64,000 nucleotides of DNA, taken from NCBI GenBank assembly GCA_030998225.1, contig JAPYXD010000170.1:62001-126000 (forward strand), in the 5' to 3' direction. Positions 31,241-42,009 of this stretch are shown piece after piece. The position numbers and the translations under genes are program-made. Numbering within the stretch: the first letter of the stretch is position 1; each line of letters begins with the position of its first letter. The notes under the pieces are model-generated. The model searched no databases. It was not told the origin of the DNA and worked only from the letters and a program-made list of their open reading frames with translations. This DNA is from Diplolepis rosae. Lineage: Eukaryota > Arthropoda > Insecta > Hymenoptera > Diplolepididae.

Positions 31241-31504
31241 TGAAGGGAAAATGTGAAGGAAATTTCATGTTTGTTTACTGGTTTTCATAACATATTTATT
31301 ATTGCTGATTTTTGTAATTTTTTATAATTGCGAAAAATGTTATTTGTACATAATCGTAGTGAAGTGTGGATTACGAACATTAAAAACTTACACTGCAGGT
31401 CAAAAGTATTCGTACCCCCATGATAAACTGGATTTTTTCGATTTTCCAACATATTTTTCACTGAAAAATCATTTTATATTTACAGATATCACATGATTTA
31501 CGTG

Positions 31505-31640
31505 AAATAAACTTTACGTGCCACCGGCGCGCAAACTCGTTTTTTCGCTACAGTCAACAGTAACGCAATGTAGTACATTGCGCTACAGAGGAGTGAAATG
31601 TAAAAATTGAACTGCGCATGCGCCCATAGCCATGAAACGA
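31505..31640 (+). repeat. Dispersed repeat shared with 43105-43240
   Basis: Contains 'ccggcgc.caaactcgtttt', 'acagaggag' and 'aactgcgcatgcgcc', all with counterparts at 43105-43240. It lies inside the Tc1-like element and so was probably inserted there. A second, shorter 'gaactgcgcatgcg' occurs near 31715, and a (TTC)n tract lies at 31650-31673. Confidence 0.6.
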
Positions 31641-31896
31641 AGCTCAATCCTTCTTCTTATTCTTCTTCTTCTTCGTACAGCGTTAGCATCTTACTGGCAA
31701 AGCCTTGTACATTTGAACTGCGCATGCGTCTACTGAAATCCATTACTACTACACAAGATCGATAAAATCAAAATGGCCGGGACTAGTCGTGACATATCAA
31801 GTGTAATGACTAGCGCCGCAAACAACTACAATACTAGATTAGATTCAAGTGTACGCATAAAAACTCGTATATGCACCGGAGTCACATAAAATAGAA

Positions 31897-32070
31897 TACG
31901 TGCCAATGCACACAATTCGGGAAATTACGAGACTCGCGACAATGCTCGCAGGACTGATCGCGCCTCAGCTTCGTCTCGGCTTTGTCTCGGCTACGCCTTG
32001 GCTCCGATCTCCTGCGAGCATTGTCGCTCGTCACGCAATAACCCTCATTGTGCGCCCAGGCACGTAATAT
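31897..32070. mobile_element. GC-rich hairpin MITE
   Basis: The arms 'tacgtgcc.a.gcacacaat' and 'gcgacaatgctcgcagg' near 31897-31953 are inverted at 32015-32070. The centre holds repeated 'ctcggcttcgtctcgg'-type motifs. The composition stands out against the AT-rich surroundings. It has no coding potential. Confidence 0.7.
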
Positions 32071-32249
32071 ACTATTTCATGACTGATTCACATTCATTTG
32101 TTTAGGTTCTATATGTCATTTGGTATTGGAACATACTTCTGTTGTCAACAGTATGAATCTGAGCCAAAAGTATATTTGTGTAATATTAATTATCCGACTA
32201 ATTTCCAAAAGTTTTTCAAATTAATTTTGAATTCGCTACTTGTGTGCTT

Positions 32250-32975
32250 GTGCTCAAGTGACCATTTAAAAAAAAACAGGCAAATCGTATAACGAAATTA
32301 GCGCAATTCTTTAGATTCCAAAGAGCACTGTTCAGTCAATAGTCAAAAAATATCGGGAAACTGGCAGTAATGCAAACAAATTTCGTTCTGGTTGACCTCG
32401 GAAAACTTCTAAAAGAAATGACTCGAGAATAATAACCTTCAGCAAAGCAAACCACTTCAAAACAGCTCCTGATATTCGCGCTGAAATTAATCAAAGTTTG
32501 AATGCGCCGATTTCTCTTTCTACAACAAAGCAGCGACTGCGAGAAAAAGGTTTGATTGGCCGTATAGCTGTCAAAAAACCGCTGCTTCGTCCAGCAAATC
32601 GTTTAAAAAGGCTAAATTTCGCTAAAGAACACAAAGATTGGACAATTGCTCAATGGATAATTGTTCTATGGAGCGACGAAAAACCTTTGCTCCAACTACT
32701 TGCAATGAAAAAAAGACGAAGGAGTATTGCAAAAAATGAAATGGCCACCACAATCACCGGACATCAACCCTATAGAGCTATTGTGGGATGAGATCGACCG
32801 ACGAGCTGCAGATTTGCGTCCAATCAGTCTATCTGGCTTATGGAACTGCCTTAATCAAGCGTGGCACAACATTACAGCACAACAGTTGCAAAAATTAGTC
32901 GAAAGATTGCCAAAAATATGTTCTGCTATAATAAAAGCAAAAGGCGCTTATATCGATGAAAAACGCCTGAGCTAA
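32250..32975 (+). pseudogene. Tc1-like transposase, broken
   Basis: The N-terminal helix-turn-helix part is readable with stops around 32290-32440. The frame 32498-32791 then gives SLSTTKQRLREKGLIGR and RLNFAKEHKDWTIAQW, and VLWSDEK contains the first catalytic Asp. The central part with the second Asp is deleted. In another frame, 32727-32975 gives WPPQSPDINPIELLWDEI, which carries the PPQSPDxNPIExLW block with the catalytic Glu, then the C terminus. Full-length Tc1 transposases are about 340 residues. This copy is inactive. Confidence 0.87.
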
Positions 32976-33206
32976 AATTTTCATATTTTTTGACATAACT
33001 ATAAAAATCCAGTTAAATGTATGTGATTTAGTCATTGAATGATAAATTTACGTGAAACATGAAATGTTCGTATAAATAAAATGATTTTTCAGTGAAAAAT
33101 ATAATGACTAATTGAAAACATCGAGTTTTTCTCAGGGGTACGAATACTTTTGGCCTGCAGTGTACTTTCTACCAAATTTAAAAAAAAAACTTGTTTTGTA
33201 AAATTC

Positions 33207-33300
33207 CCTAGGCGGTCAGCCAAGAGGCCACGAGACGTAACTTCATGCGCTGTGGTGGGGGGTAGGGTTTACAGGTATACCTCCTCCACCAGGACGCAAT
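33207..33300 (-). repeat. Inverted partner of the 30650-30752 repeat
   Basis: Complementary to 30650-30752 over 'ggcggtcagccaagaggcca' and the 'ccaccacagcgc' block. It lies just outside the right end of the Tc1-like element. Confidence 0.6.
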
Positions 33301-33685
33301 TCGCGTCATCCGACTCATATAATTTTTTTTTCCAAAATAAATTATTTTATTCGTACACAAAATATCTGTCTGAAAATTTGGAACATATGATATAATACAA
33401 TAATGAGCGTTTGTCTTCTTAGTTGTACAGTGTGTTTTTTTAGCTGCATGAGATCTTTCAATAGGGATGACTTTTCAATGACGTTTGTCAAAGTGACATT
33501 TCTTTGATATTTATGTTAGTAAAATTTGCTATACTAGAGTAATTAGAGTTAATTACCATTCTTATTCTGCAAGCTTATTGACCCGAATTACAAGGCTTTT
33601 GCACATAATTTTCTGAATGTAGCTTTTTTGGTCAGCCAATTTCTTTTTGTCTTCATCACCTCTAACTTGCCTTTTTTTTTATCAT
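33301..33685 (+). other. Intron 4 segment, no gene
   Basis: AT-rich. The left terminal repeat expected for the mariner that follows was not found here, so that element looks 5'-truncated. Confidence 0.45.
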
Positions 33686-34579
33686 TAACCTGAAAAAGTC
33701 GTATGATGTTTATGGTGAAAAAACATTAACAGAACGCCAGTGCCAGACTTGGTTTACTCGTTTTCGTTTCGGAGATTTTGACCTCACAGATGCACCACGC
33801 TCTGGTCGCCCAACTGAGGTTGACGACGGCAAAATAAAAGCAATGATAGAAAATAACCGGCGTAGTACGACACGAGAGATCGCAGAGAAGCTTAACATAT
33901 CACATACATGCGTTGAAAGGCATTCAAAACATGAAAAATGGGTTGTTTACGATAACGTCATGCGAAAAAGATAATGGAACAAGCGAGATGAGCCTGCACA
34001 ATCGACATCAAAAGCCGATATTCATCAAAAGAAGGTTATGCTGAGTGTATGGTGGGATTTCAAAGGTATTGTTTATTTTGAGCTGCTTCCAAGGAACCAA
34101 ACTATCAATTCGAATGTCTACTATCGCCAGCTAACGAAATTGGACAAAGAAATCAAGGAAAAGCGGCCAGAACTGGCAACTCGTAAAGGCGTCATTTTCC
34201 ATGAAGATAAAGCCAGACCACATACGTCTTTGGTCACTCGCAAAAAATTATTCGAGTTAGGGTGGGAAGTGATGCCTCATCCACCGTATAGTCCCCTGAC
34301 CTTGCACCATCCGATTATCATTTATTCCGTTCAATTCAAAACTATTTGAATGGAAAAACATTCGATTCAAATGAGGCTGTCAAAAATGAGTTGATTCAGT
34401 TTTATACCTCTAAGAACAAAACTTTCTACGAAAGCGGAATTATGAAGCTGACTAAAAGATGGCAAAAAGGTCATCGAACAAAATGGTCAATACATAATTG
34501 ATTAATGTTTGTTATTTGTATTAATAAACTTGCTGTGAAAATCATGAAAAAAAACGAAATAACTTTGTTGCCAACCCAA
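33686..34579 (+). mobile_element. Mariner (irritans-like), 5'-truncated
   Basis: The right end is TTGTTGCCAACCCAA followed by TA at 34580, a mariner-type terminus. The matching left inverted repeat is not visible upstream. The interior is a mariner transposase remnant. Its motifs differ clearly from the Mos1-like element at 6.2 kb, so a second mariner lineage is present. Confidence 0.82.
33690..34500 (+). pseudogene. Mariner transposase remnant
   Basis: Readable pieces are KSYDVYGEKTLTERQCQTWF, FGDFDLTDAPRSGRPTEVDD and STTREIAEKLNISHTCVERH. A deletion follows and removes the region with the first catalytic Asp, then KWVVYDNVMRKR, a stop, and DIHQKKVMLSVWWDFKGIVY. The second catalytic position is in FHEDKARPHTS. 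HPPYSP then has a one-base frameshift before the block that should carry the last Asp (LAPSDYHLF-type). The C-terminal part reaches the codon before TGA near 34502. Confidence 0.85.
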
Positions 34580-34581
34580 TA

Positions 34582-35330
34582 AGACATGATTGCATTGAAC
34601 TTGTATTCGTTATTATACTCAATACTTTGCCATCAAAGTAAGATGCAAGGTAAAATCCATATTTTTGTCGAGATATCGGCCGTTTAAGTTTAAGTGCCTA
34701 CTGTTTCTTCAAGGCTGCTTATACTAGCGTCCACGGTCTGCGTATTGTGCTCGTGTTAAGTCGTGTGTTTGCCTTTGCATACATCACTACAAACATTCGA
34801 CTAGATGACGTGAATTTATATCTAAATCCACTGTTTTCGGTGCCTAATACTGCAAATGTGCAAATAGGTCACATGACCTTAGTAAATATCTAAAGGCCTT
34901 GACCTATATATTAGTAGCATGTGCGAAGTTCAAAACCAAACGAATTTTACACCTCTATTTAACAAAATAAAGGAAGAGTGTTAATAAGGCGGATTTTTGG
35001 CTCCTAACCGATTGAGCTGAAATTACTTAAGATTGTTCCTTTGAATGTGATTCACAAACGCCTGAAACAATTTTTGAATGAGCGTTTCATTAAGTAGAAA
35101 ACACGGGCTTTATGATAGCATTTTACATGGGATTTCGAGCAACTCGATAAATACTTTAACATTTGCTCAAAAACAGTGTATGTATTGGGATTTGTCAAAT
35201 GAGCATACAACATCTGATGGTATAAAATTTCATTACTGTAAGATAACAATTTGCATGCTCTTAGTAGTAAGTTAATCGTGGAACTGTTTATTAATGAAAT
35301 AAAACAAATAATTTTTTTTTTAATATTGAA
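34582..35330 (+). other. Intron 4 segment, no gene supported
   Basis: Open frames near 35052-35275 on both strands have no recognised motif. The stretch could belong to the transposon that donated the THAP fragment next to it, but I see no direct evidence. Confidence 0.4.
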
Positions 35331-35352
35331 AATGAAATCGCGAAGTTTTCTC

Positions 35353-35607
35353 CTCGTGCAAAATCGAAAAAGAAGTTAGTTTGTGCGGTGGAAGGATGTA
35401 ATAGTGCTTCTAGAAAAGATTCGAAAATACGTTTGCATTACTTTCCAATGAAAACAAATCGTACTGCATACATCAAAAATTTATTTGGAAAAGCAGAAAA
35501 AAGGGATCAGCTGCAAATTTTGATAAAAGACTTAAACACCAAAGACGTAAATTCAGGGATGAAAGTGTGTTTGCGTTATTTTCGTGCAGATGATTACATA
35601 TTACCAA
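35353..35607 (+). pseudogene. THAP-type zinc finger, exon-like segment
   Basis: The frame reads KKKLVCAVEGCNSASRKDSK, then IRLHYFPM, and ends VCLRYFRADDYILP. It matches the THAP layout: C-x4-C near the start, a tripeptide-like FP, then C-x2-H and DDY. The expected zinc-ligand His is Tyr here (CLRYF), so metal binding is doubtful. It ends at a good donor, A|GTAAGT at 35608. No in-frame ATG is visible upstream; a GTG at 35388 is not a credible start. THAP domains bind DNA and are common in P-element-type and other transposon proteins as well as host genes. I favour a transposon-derived remnant. Confidence 0.65.
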
Positions 35608-35733
35608 GTAAGTTCTTTTCACACCTAACTTAACTACTATCCTGTGGAACCTATTGTAAAGAATATAATTATCCAATTAAGTGTTTAGAGATTTTACTTA
35701 TGAATAAAAAATTGGTATTTCTATTTTCTACAG

Positions 35734-35780
35734 ATGTAGCAGCAAAGAGGAGACGCTTGAAAATTAATAGTAATACATGA
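35734..35780 (+). pseudogene. THAP fragment, short second exon
   Basis: After CTATTTTCTACAG, the segment joins in phase to 35607 to give NVAAKRRRLKINSNT and a TGA at 35778. A basic AKRRRLK stretch directly after the THAP domain is common in the family. The join is an inference from splice signals and frame. Confidence 0.5.
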
Positions 35781-36354
35781 AGAGGATTTATTAGAGAGCA
35801 CGCATTATGCTCCGGAGATTACTACGATTACTGCTAGCTAAGAACAACGTACACCAAGCTGCTGTAGAAGTTATCAAAGTCCATAAACACAAGTTTTTGA
35901 AGTACACTCGAGATTCCCTATAACGAGAAGCTCGAGCATTGGAGGCCTCTCTGCATCGGGCGCGAGAGGGAATCCCCTCCATGCCCAACTCGTTGCTATG
36001 CGCTGTTATGCGCATTACATGATGCGTGCAGTCAGTCTGTCAGTGATGCCATGTGAATAATTGTATGTACATAGTAAAAAAGCGTATAAAAAAGATTTTG
36101 GCGACTATTCAACATGGAATTGACTTATTAATTTCCAAAAAAATTTATGCAATTTTAATGTTCGTTAACCGACTTTACTCCAAAATATTGAAAACTCCAG
36201 ATTAGAAAAATTAAATATTAAATTTTTCATTTCAAATGCTGCAAAATTACACAATTAAGTACTTTTTCAATAAGTGACCAATTATTTTGTCATTAATTTG
36301 TGATAAAAGCTATCAAACTCATTGATTACTGTTTCAAATTCGAGTGCGCTTCAT
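35781..36354 (+). other. Intron 4 segment, no gene
   Basis: A less AT-rich patch at 35800-36020 has an open minus-strand frame with no recognisable motif. The rest is AT-rich. Confidence 0.4.
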
Positions 36355-36579
36355 TCCGTAGTAGTGGGGAAAGGGGCCCGAAAGCGCTTACGCCAGGTAA
36401 AAGCTGACTTGGCCGTGCTTTCTATCCAGCCAGGTGACGAGCTCCGGGATCAGACGGTTTGTTAAGCAGGTGAGCTCCTTACGGAGCTGAAAGGTCTCCT
36501 TCCTTTCCTCCGCCAATAAGTCTATTGGTGGGACGCTCACCAGGACCAGCACAGCGCTCGTCGACACGGTTCGGTATGC

Positions 36580-37396
36580 TCAGACAATTCTCAGCACCAC
36601 ACCTCTCTGTGCCGAGAACAGCTTCTTCTGGATAGCATGGTTGTTAAGGGCGCTTGTCCAGACCGGAGCTGCGTAAAGCAGCTTCGAGTTTACCACGCTC
36701 GCCACCAACCTTCTCTTGGCTTCTCTGGGGCCACCAATGTTGGGCATGAGCCGAGTCAGAGCGGCTCCACATTGGATGGCTTTAGCAGTCGCGATCTGCC
36801 GGTGTTCGCCGAAGCTAAGCCTTCGATCCAACTGCACACCCAGGTACTTGATGCTCTTTTCCACTCGATTTCATGTTCCCCGAGAACGATCCTCGGGTAT
36901 TCGAAGGATCTCCTGTCCGTGACCAGCAAAGCCTCGGTCTTTTCAGGGGCCATTTTCAAGCATCTGCTATCCAACCAACGCTTTGCCCGCCACAGACTAT
37001 CATTGATCCTCAGCTCCAGGATTTTGACGTCGTTTGCGGCGCACACGACAAGTGCGTCATCCACGAAGCCGATGATGCTCGTTCCAGCAGGTAGGTCCAT
37101 GCGCAGGAAATCGTCATACATGACGTTCCAAACGAGTGGACCCACCCGTGACCCTTAAGGGGCGCCACATGTCACCTCTTCTTTGAGAGACCACTTGTCG
37201 CCCTCGTATATCACCCACCTGTCGCTCAGAAAGTCATTTATCATTCGTAACAGGTAGTCTGGAACCTTTTTCCGCACCATCGCCTCGATGCAGATGTTTC
37301 ACCTAGCGGTACTGAACGCATTGCCAATGTCAATGCTGATCAACGCGCAGAATCCCTTACGCTTACCAGTTGCTCTTCTTGCTCTAGTGGCGATGT
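36580..37396 (-). pseudogene. R1-like ORF2: RT palm and thumb
   Basis: Continues the RT with MVRKKVPDYLLRMINDF, EVTCGAP and then a TAA where the conserved PQGS Gln is expected (near 37157). GSRVGPLVWNVMYDDFLR and the catalytic block SIIGFVDDALVV at about 37075 follow; FVDD is the R1-style version of the catalytic motif. CLKMAPEKTEALLVT comes next. A further frameshift leads to SIKYLGVQLDRRLSFGEH and LLYAAPVWTSALN. The 3' part, 36580-36355, carries no clear domain. Confidence 0.87.
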
Positions 37397-38420
37397 CTAC
37401 CACTGCCTGGATGGCGTCAACTGCGGACCTGCCTTTCCGAAGCCGAACTGGCTTTCCGAGAGACCGTTTTCGCCAACCATGTGACCCTGTAGTCTTTGTA
37501 GAATCATTTCCTCTAGAAGCTTCCCAATTATATCCAATACACGAATAGGCCTATAGGATGAGGCATCTTCTAGAGGTTTATTGCCCTTCCTCAGCAGGAC
37601 CAACCTCTGCTTCTTCCAGTCTACGAAGAACCTCCCCTCCCGAAGACAGGAAATGAAGGCTTCCAGGAGGATCTCCGGGTATGCCCCGATCACCTCTTTG
37701 AGGATCTCATTTGGCACCCCGTCGATCCCCGGCGCTGTATTTGCCTTGAGCCTCCCACCCGCTCTCGCGCCTCGCCGCCCGCACAGTGTCCTCCAACGAC
37801 CCAGCAGACCCTGCCCAACCAAGCTCATCTTTGAGCCTGGTTTCTTCAAGATGTTCGCGAAGCTTGTCTTTGCAAGACGGGGCGCGGCAATCGTGAGGTC
37901 GATAATCGACCCCCCCGCTCCTCGTCTGAACGTGAAATGCCTGCCCCGTTTTAATACAATCAGGTCATTTCTGGCGACCATCTCACCGACCAAGATTCCC
38001 CTCCTGTCCAGACGGCCTTCTCCCCACTCGGGTGACTTACTGTTAAAGTCGCCTGCAATAAGGGAGCACCCATTAGCCTGTCTGAGGCTTTCCTCAAGGA
38101 GTAGGAACTGGGTCACAAAAATCTCGAAAAGATCGTTGGGAGAGAAGTAGCAACTGTACACACGTATCCCCGCGACCTCCACCCAAACGAACCCCGAGTC
38201 GGTCTCCAGAAAATCCCCGATGCTCAAATCAGGGTTACAAACAAGGATCCAGCCTCTCCGTGATGCATCCTGGTACCAAGCAGAGTTTTCGGACCATTTG
38301 TGTTGCTCACTAATGAGCAACACATCGGCCCCCTCTCCCTGTCAGATCGTTTGGACTGTTCTTGGTGCGGATGCTTTGCAGTGTCCCCCAGCAGATTCCA
38401 TACACCAATTCGTTCTGCGC
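37397..38420 (-). pseudogene. R1-like ORF2: endonuclease and start of RT
   Basis: The frame 38323-37397 begins in the endonuclease with VLLISEQHKW-type sequence; residues upstream are readable in another frame to about 38420. Endonuclease motifs are GFVWVEVAGIRVYSCYFSPN and SLIAGDFNSKSPEWGE (GDFN is a catalytic block), then GSIIDLTIAAPRLA. The usual final SDH block is deleted. The frame joins directly to RT-side sequence ANTAPGIDGVPNEILKE, then FFVDWKKQRLVLLRKGNKPL and SSYRPIRVLDIIGKLLE. A frameshift ends it at FGFGKAG. The endonuclease would nick the target site and the RT prime from that nick. Confidence 0.85.
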
Positions 38421-38795
38421 CACATTCAAGAGAGATTCGAAGGACACATATCACAGTCATGCGGCGCTGAAATTCAGTCAGTTCACTCATTCCTCGCAGG
38501 CACTCGCAGACTCATTCTCAGCGCCGCTGCCTGGGCCATACATCCCTCTTCATGCATGGGAATAGACGCGTCTATAGCGTCCCCCGCTTTCAACCTGGGA
38601 TAGACCCATTTATAGGGCACCCTTCACGCAATGGGAAGATGCCCGTCTATAGATCCCCCTGCATTTGTTCACCGATTCATCGGGACACTACAACCTCTAT
38701 GACCCGAGGGTCGTTTGCTAAGCCTACCGACCCGTCCTTTTCTGGCATAGCCAAGAGAAGGATTTCGTCAAGGTACCAGTCCGAGGGGAGGTGAA

Positions 38796-39757
38796 TTTAA
38801 CTATTAATAATGACCAAAACAGTCTTTATTAATCTCCAATATCGAAAACGTTTTTCACAATATTGTTCATACTATTACAAACCATAATTGCATATATAAA
38901 CGAATAAACAATCTACGTATCATACTTATTTATTGTTATTTTCACAATTTTCTTTGTCATTGTCTTTTCTTAAACATATTTCGTTTATTTTTAACATAAA
39001 ATCTCAAATTTTCATGGAAGAGTTTGAAGCGAACACGACTAAGTGGCACTGCCCCTTTTTCTCCTTATGGCATTTAACAACTTCAAGAGATTCACTTTGC
39101 CAATCTTTCGACCCCTTGCCCATCACTAAACTAATTCTAGGAAGTTCCTAAACCTAGTTTCCCTATTATGAGTCTTTAGTGTATTAGTATAAAATTTCTC
39201 TTTTCTAATTTTGTACATCTCTTGAACTTAGAATACAACCAATTTATTTCCAAAAGCCGTGAAAGGCATATTCACTGAAAGATTTAAATTGAACTTAAAC
39301 CTCCACAATTAAGACCTCGCTCATCGAGATTCAGTTTGGATGGTTATGGACGTGGTAAGGTACGGGGTGTAAAGGGGAGTTGTGTCGAAGGCGAGTAAAT
39401 AGAAACTTGTTTCATCCATGACTCCTCTCGATCATTAAGAAACCATGCCTGAACAGTCATAATAATAGAGGTTTGAGAGTAGTTACTTGATTATTGAAAA
39501 AATAAAAGTTTATTTGAAAAGAGGCGAATTTGGAAAATTTTCAATCATTTGCAACTAAACAAATTAGGCCTTACACTTAAAGGAAAAATCTGAAAAAGTT
39601 CAGGAGCTTAAAATTAGTTGTAAAATTATAAAATCTGAAAGTGAAAAAAAAGTTACATTTATATAGGCTTTCGTTCTACACTCCCATATTATAAACGTCC
39701 GAAGTCTGATTTCAAAATGCGTCAAACTGGTACTTAAAACACTTTTTTTTATTTCAG
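38796..39757 (+). other. Intron 4, distal part, no gene
   Basis: AT-rich. The part 39120-39170 is similar to 3785-3835. The polypyrimidine tract ending TTTCAG leads into exon 5. Confidence 0.5.
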
Positions 39758-39881
39758 TACATAAGTGGCTTCTATGATACAGAAGTAGGCGGGAAACAAG
39801 AAGCTACCAGTTATAAAACTATACTGAATAAACTAAATGTACCGGCATCATCTGTACTGTTTCTTACCGATGTTGTCAAAG
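39758..39881 (+). CDS. Enoph1: Enolase-phosphatase E1, exon 5
   Basis: Acceptor ATTTCAG and donor G|GTATGT. There are 41 codons plus one base: YISGFYDTEVGGKQEATSYK and then LNVPASSVLFLTDVVK. The Lys in the GGKQEATSYK segment corresponds to HAD motif III, and FLTDV is the motif IV acidic block that helps hold magnesium. The frame ends in phase 1, so at least one more exon is needed for the last ~40 residues. I could not find it between 39882 and 64000; it is probably outside the window. Confidence 0.95.
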
Positions 39882-39940
39882 GTATGTATATTTTTTGATA
39901 CATTATGATGCAATACAATACCAACGATAGGAGTTATATA

Positions 39941-40439
39941 CTAGGGTGTTTGATATTGACGTGATATTTCTATGAGAGGTCGATGGTCAAGAAAATATGA
40001 CCTTTGCGTGCATGGAATGAAATGTATCATTTCCAGAGAAGTTTTCTGCGCTAAATCCAAATATGGCCTCTGTTTTTCCCCACCACGTCAGGTTTTTGAG
40101 ATTTTTTGGGTTAAATTTTTTTCGAAATATCACAAATTGTATGGTAAAAGGGTCTAAACAATTTTTTCAACGCAAAGAAGTACATGATTTCGATGCGTTT
40201 TTTATTCAAGAGATGGCTGTGTCGTAGGCGTTTTAAGTAGAACGAAGAAGTTGAATGGGAAACAGAAGGGTATTTTGGAGGGCTTGACAAATCGTATTAT
40301 TTGGAAGGCACAGAAAAGCTGAAAGATCGTTGGACTCATTATATCGAGCTAAAAGAAGAGTATATTAAGAAGTAAACCCGATTTTTGTCGAAAAAATTAA
40401 TTCTTGTTCATTTTATCACGTCAATATCAAACACCCTAG
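39941..40439 (+). mobile_element. Mariner-derived miniature element
   Basis: A 499-bp element flanked by TA, with perfect 25-bp inverted ends starting CTAGGGTGTTTGATATTGAC. It keeps only the two ends of a mariner-type transposon. It begins 59 bases after the exon 5 donor. Confidence 0.9.
40245..40375 (+). pseudogene. C-terminal remnant of a mariner-type transposase
   Basis: The frame reads EEVEWETEGYFGGLDKSYYL, then GTEKLKDRWTHYIELKEEYI and a TAA. The pattern of an aromatic/Asp-Lys-Ser-Tyr turn followed by 'KLxxRWxxxIxLxxxY' is the C terminus of a Tc1/mariner-family transposase (maT/mori-like by feel). The whole catalytic core is deleted. Confidence 0.75.
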
Positions 40440-42000
40440 TATGATGGTGATCTGAAATATACATTTATCGGATTTAAATCATTTTTAGCCTTGGATATAT
40501 ATCTCTTTTTAGCTACCTAATTTTAAAACAACTTGAACTCTAGAAATTAGTTGACATCTTCAGGTTCCAAATTTTAAATAATATTTCGAATTTGTAACAT
40601 CTCGAAGGTAATGTGGAATCGGAATATCCTAACCGATTCCGAAGATCTAAATCATTTTGCAATTAAGCATTTTCACTTTTATTAACACCTAACTTCATTT
40701 CACCGGAATATCAGGTCATTGCTCGCATTGGAAATGCATGTGAAGGGATTTCTTTCGATTTGCGAATTCATTTAAGTAGAAAGAATTAAATTGAATAATA
40801 AAATTGGTCATAATTAGTAAAATTTATTATGTGGATGAATTTTTCTTAATCACATGACGAAAATCATAAAGTAATAAATAAAGAGACCTAACAATATTAT
40901 ATTTGAGGCGGAAAAGTGTGCTTCGAATTTTTAAGTGTGATAATTGGGTAGGGACAAAAGGTGGCCAATGTACTAAATTTGACACAAATCTGGTGATTTT
41001 TAAAAGAGTATTGGGATTTATTGGAGAGCATGAAAAGTTAGAATTTAATGGTTTTTAATAGTATTTGTTGAAAAGGAGCCTAGAGATGTAATCATGTAAA
41101 AGTTACTCCCGCACGTATCAAGTCTAGATTGGTATCTATGTGACTAAAAAATCCTGCAAATAATAACCTCAAATTTTTATTTTTGTAGAAGTTATAGAGT
41201 ACGCATGCGAAGTTGACCACGCATGTGCAGTACTTCTTCATTACTCCCGGGGGGAGTAACAAAAAGTATGCGGCGTCGTAATGATTGCTTCCGTTTGTCC
41301 GTCTTTTCATTCTCTATAAACATATATTTAGATAGAATTAGCTTTTCGAATTTAAAAATTTTAATTTAATGAGACGTTTAAAAAATACTTTTACGCTGCA
41401 CAGTGGTGCAAAATTTTATAAATAAATTAAATGAACGCTAAGGACATTTATGGGAGGAAAGATATCGTTTTTTCTCCTAATTTTTCTCAAATTATATTGC
41501 TAATTTTCGAGTTACAAGCGTAGTAAAAACATGTCTTCGTCAGTAGATACACAAGGAGAGTTCTGGATGCAGATTCCTGTTACCGACATTTACCGGCTCA
41601 AAAGACGAATTTGTTTATATCGAAGTTTCTAGAAAGAAATCGATGTAGGTTGAAGGATGAATAAGAGCTTTATAGAGCTTTATAGTAAGAAATAACGTTA
41701 TCTTCGAATCTTAGTATCAAGTTATAAATTGAATAACGTCACCCTCTTGGTATCAAGTTACATTGAATAAACAGTTTCGAGATATTTATTTGCTTTACAT
41801 CAAAGTTCGTGCTTTATTTATTTATTGCGTAAAAATATTCCGAGTACATATGCACTTGTGATTATGAATTTTTCTGTCTCCTTGCTCAGGATGTTTATTG
41901 TAACTGTTAATTGTAATTGTGATCAATAATTCTATATATCACTTTGCATGGATTAAAAATTTGTCATGACTAGTGAAATCTCGAATAACGAAAGGTAATA
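40440..42000 (+). other. Intron 5 segment, dispersed repeats only
   Basis: The part 41067-41200 is related to 14945-15145 (shared 'cgcacgtatcaagt'). A short direct repeat ('tatcaagtta..attgaataa') occurs at 41710-41775. No gene is seen, and no candidate for the missing Enoph1 exon. Confidence 0.45.
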
Positions 42001-42009
42001 ATCATACTT

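Larger units (their letters stand above)
31391..33162 (+). mobile_element. Tc1-like transposon, decayed, with internal insertions
   Basis: A 1772-bp element flanked by TA. Terminal inverted repeats begin CACTGCAGGTCAAAAGTATT and extend, with gaps, for over 100 bp (an inner block 'ttcactgaaaaatcatttta' is shared). CAGT-type ends and TA targets are typical of Tc1. The transposase remnant occupies the right half. The left half, about 31505-32100, is unrelated sequence that includes a hairpin and a repeat also found near 43100. Confidence 0.9.
36355..38795 (-). mobile_element. R1-like non-LTR retrotransposon, minus strand, decayed
   Basis: In minus-strand order: 5' sequence (38795-38330), AP-like endonuclease, reverse transcriptase, C-terminal region and 3' end near 36355. 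The block is sharply GC-richer than its surroundings. The endonuclease-RT arrangement and RT wording resemble the R1 clade. ORF1 is not recognisable. There are several stops, frameshifts and one large internal deletion. Confidence 0.87.

Noticed and set aside
35052..35275. Small open frames before the THAP segment as part of a THAP transposase gene
   Set aside because: No motif, no splice signal linking them to the THAP frame, and frames exist on both strands.
36637..38150. Plus-strand frames of 173 and 189 codons over the R1-like element
   Set aside because: They are antisense to endonuclease and RT motifs. Their openness follows from the GC-rich coding sequence of the other strand.
41255..41272. 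Palindrome 'actcccggggggagt' as a regulatory site
   Set aside because: Short and isolated within a dispersed repeat; no second copy and no context to support a function.
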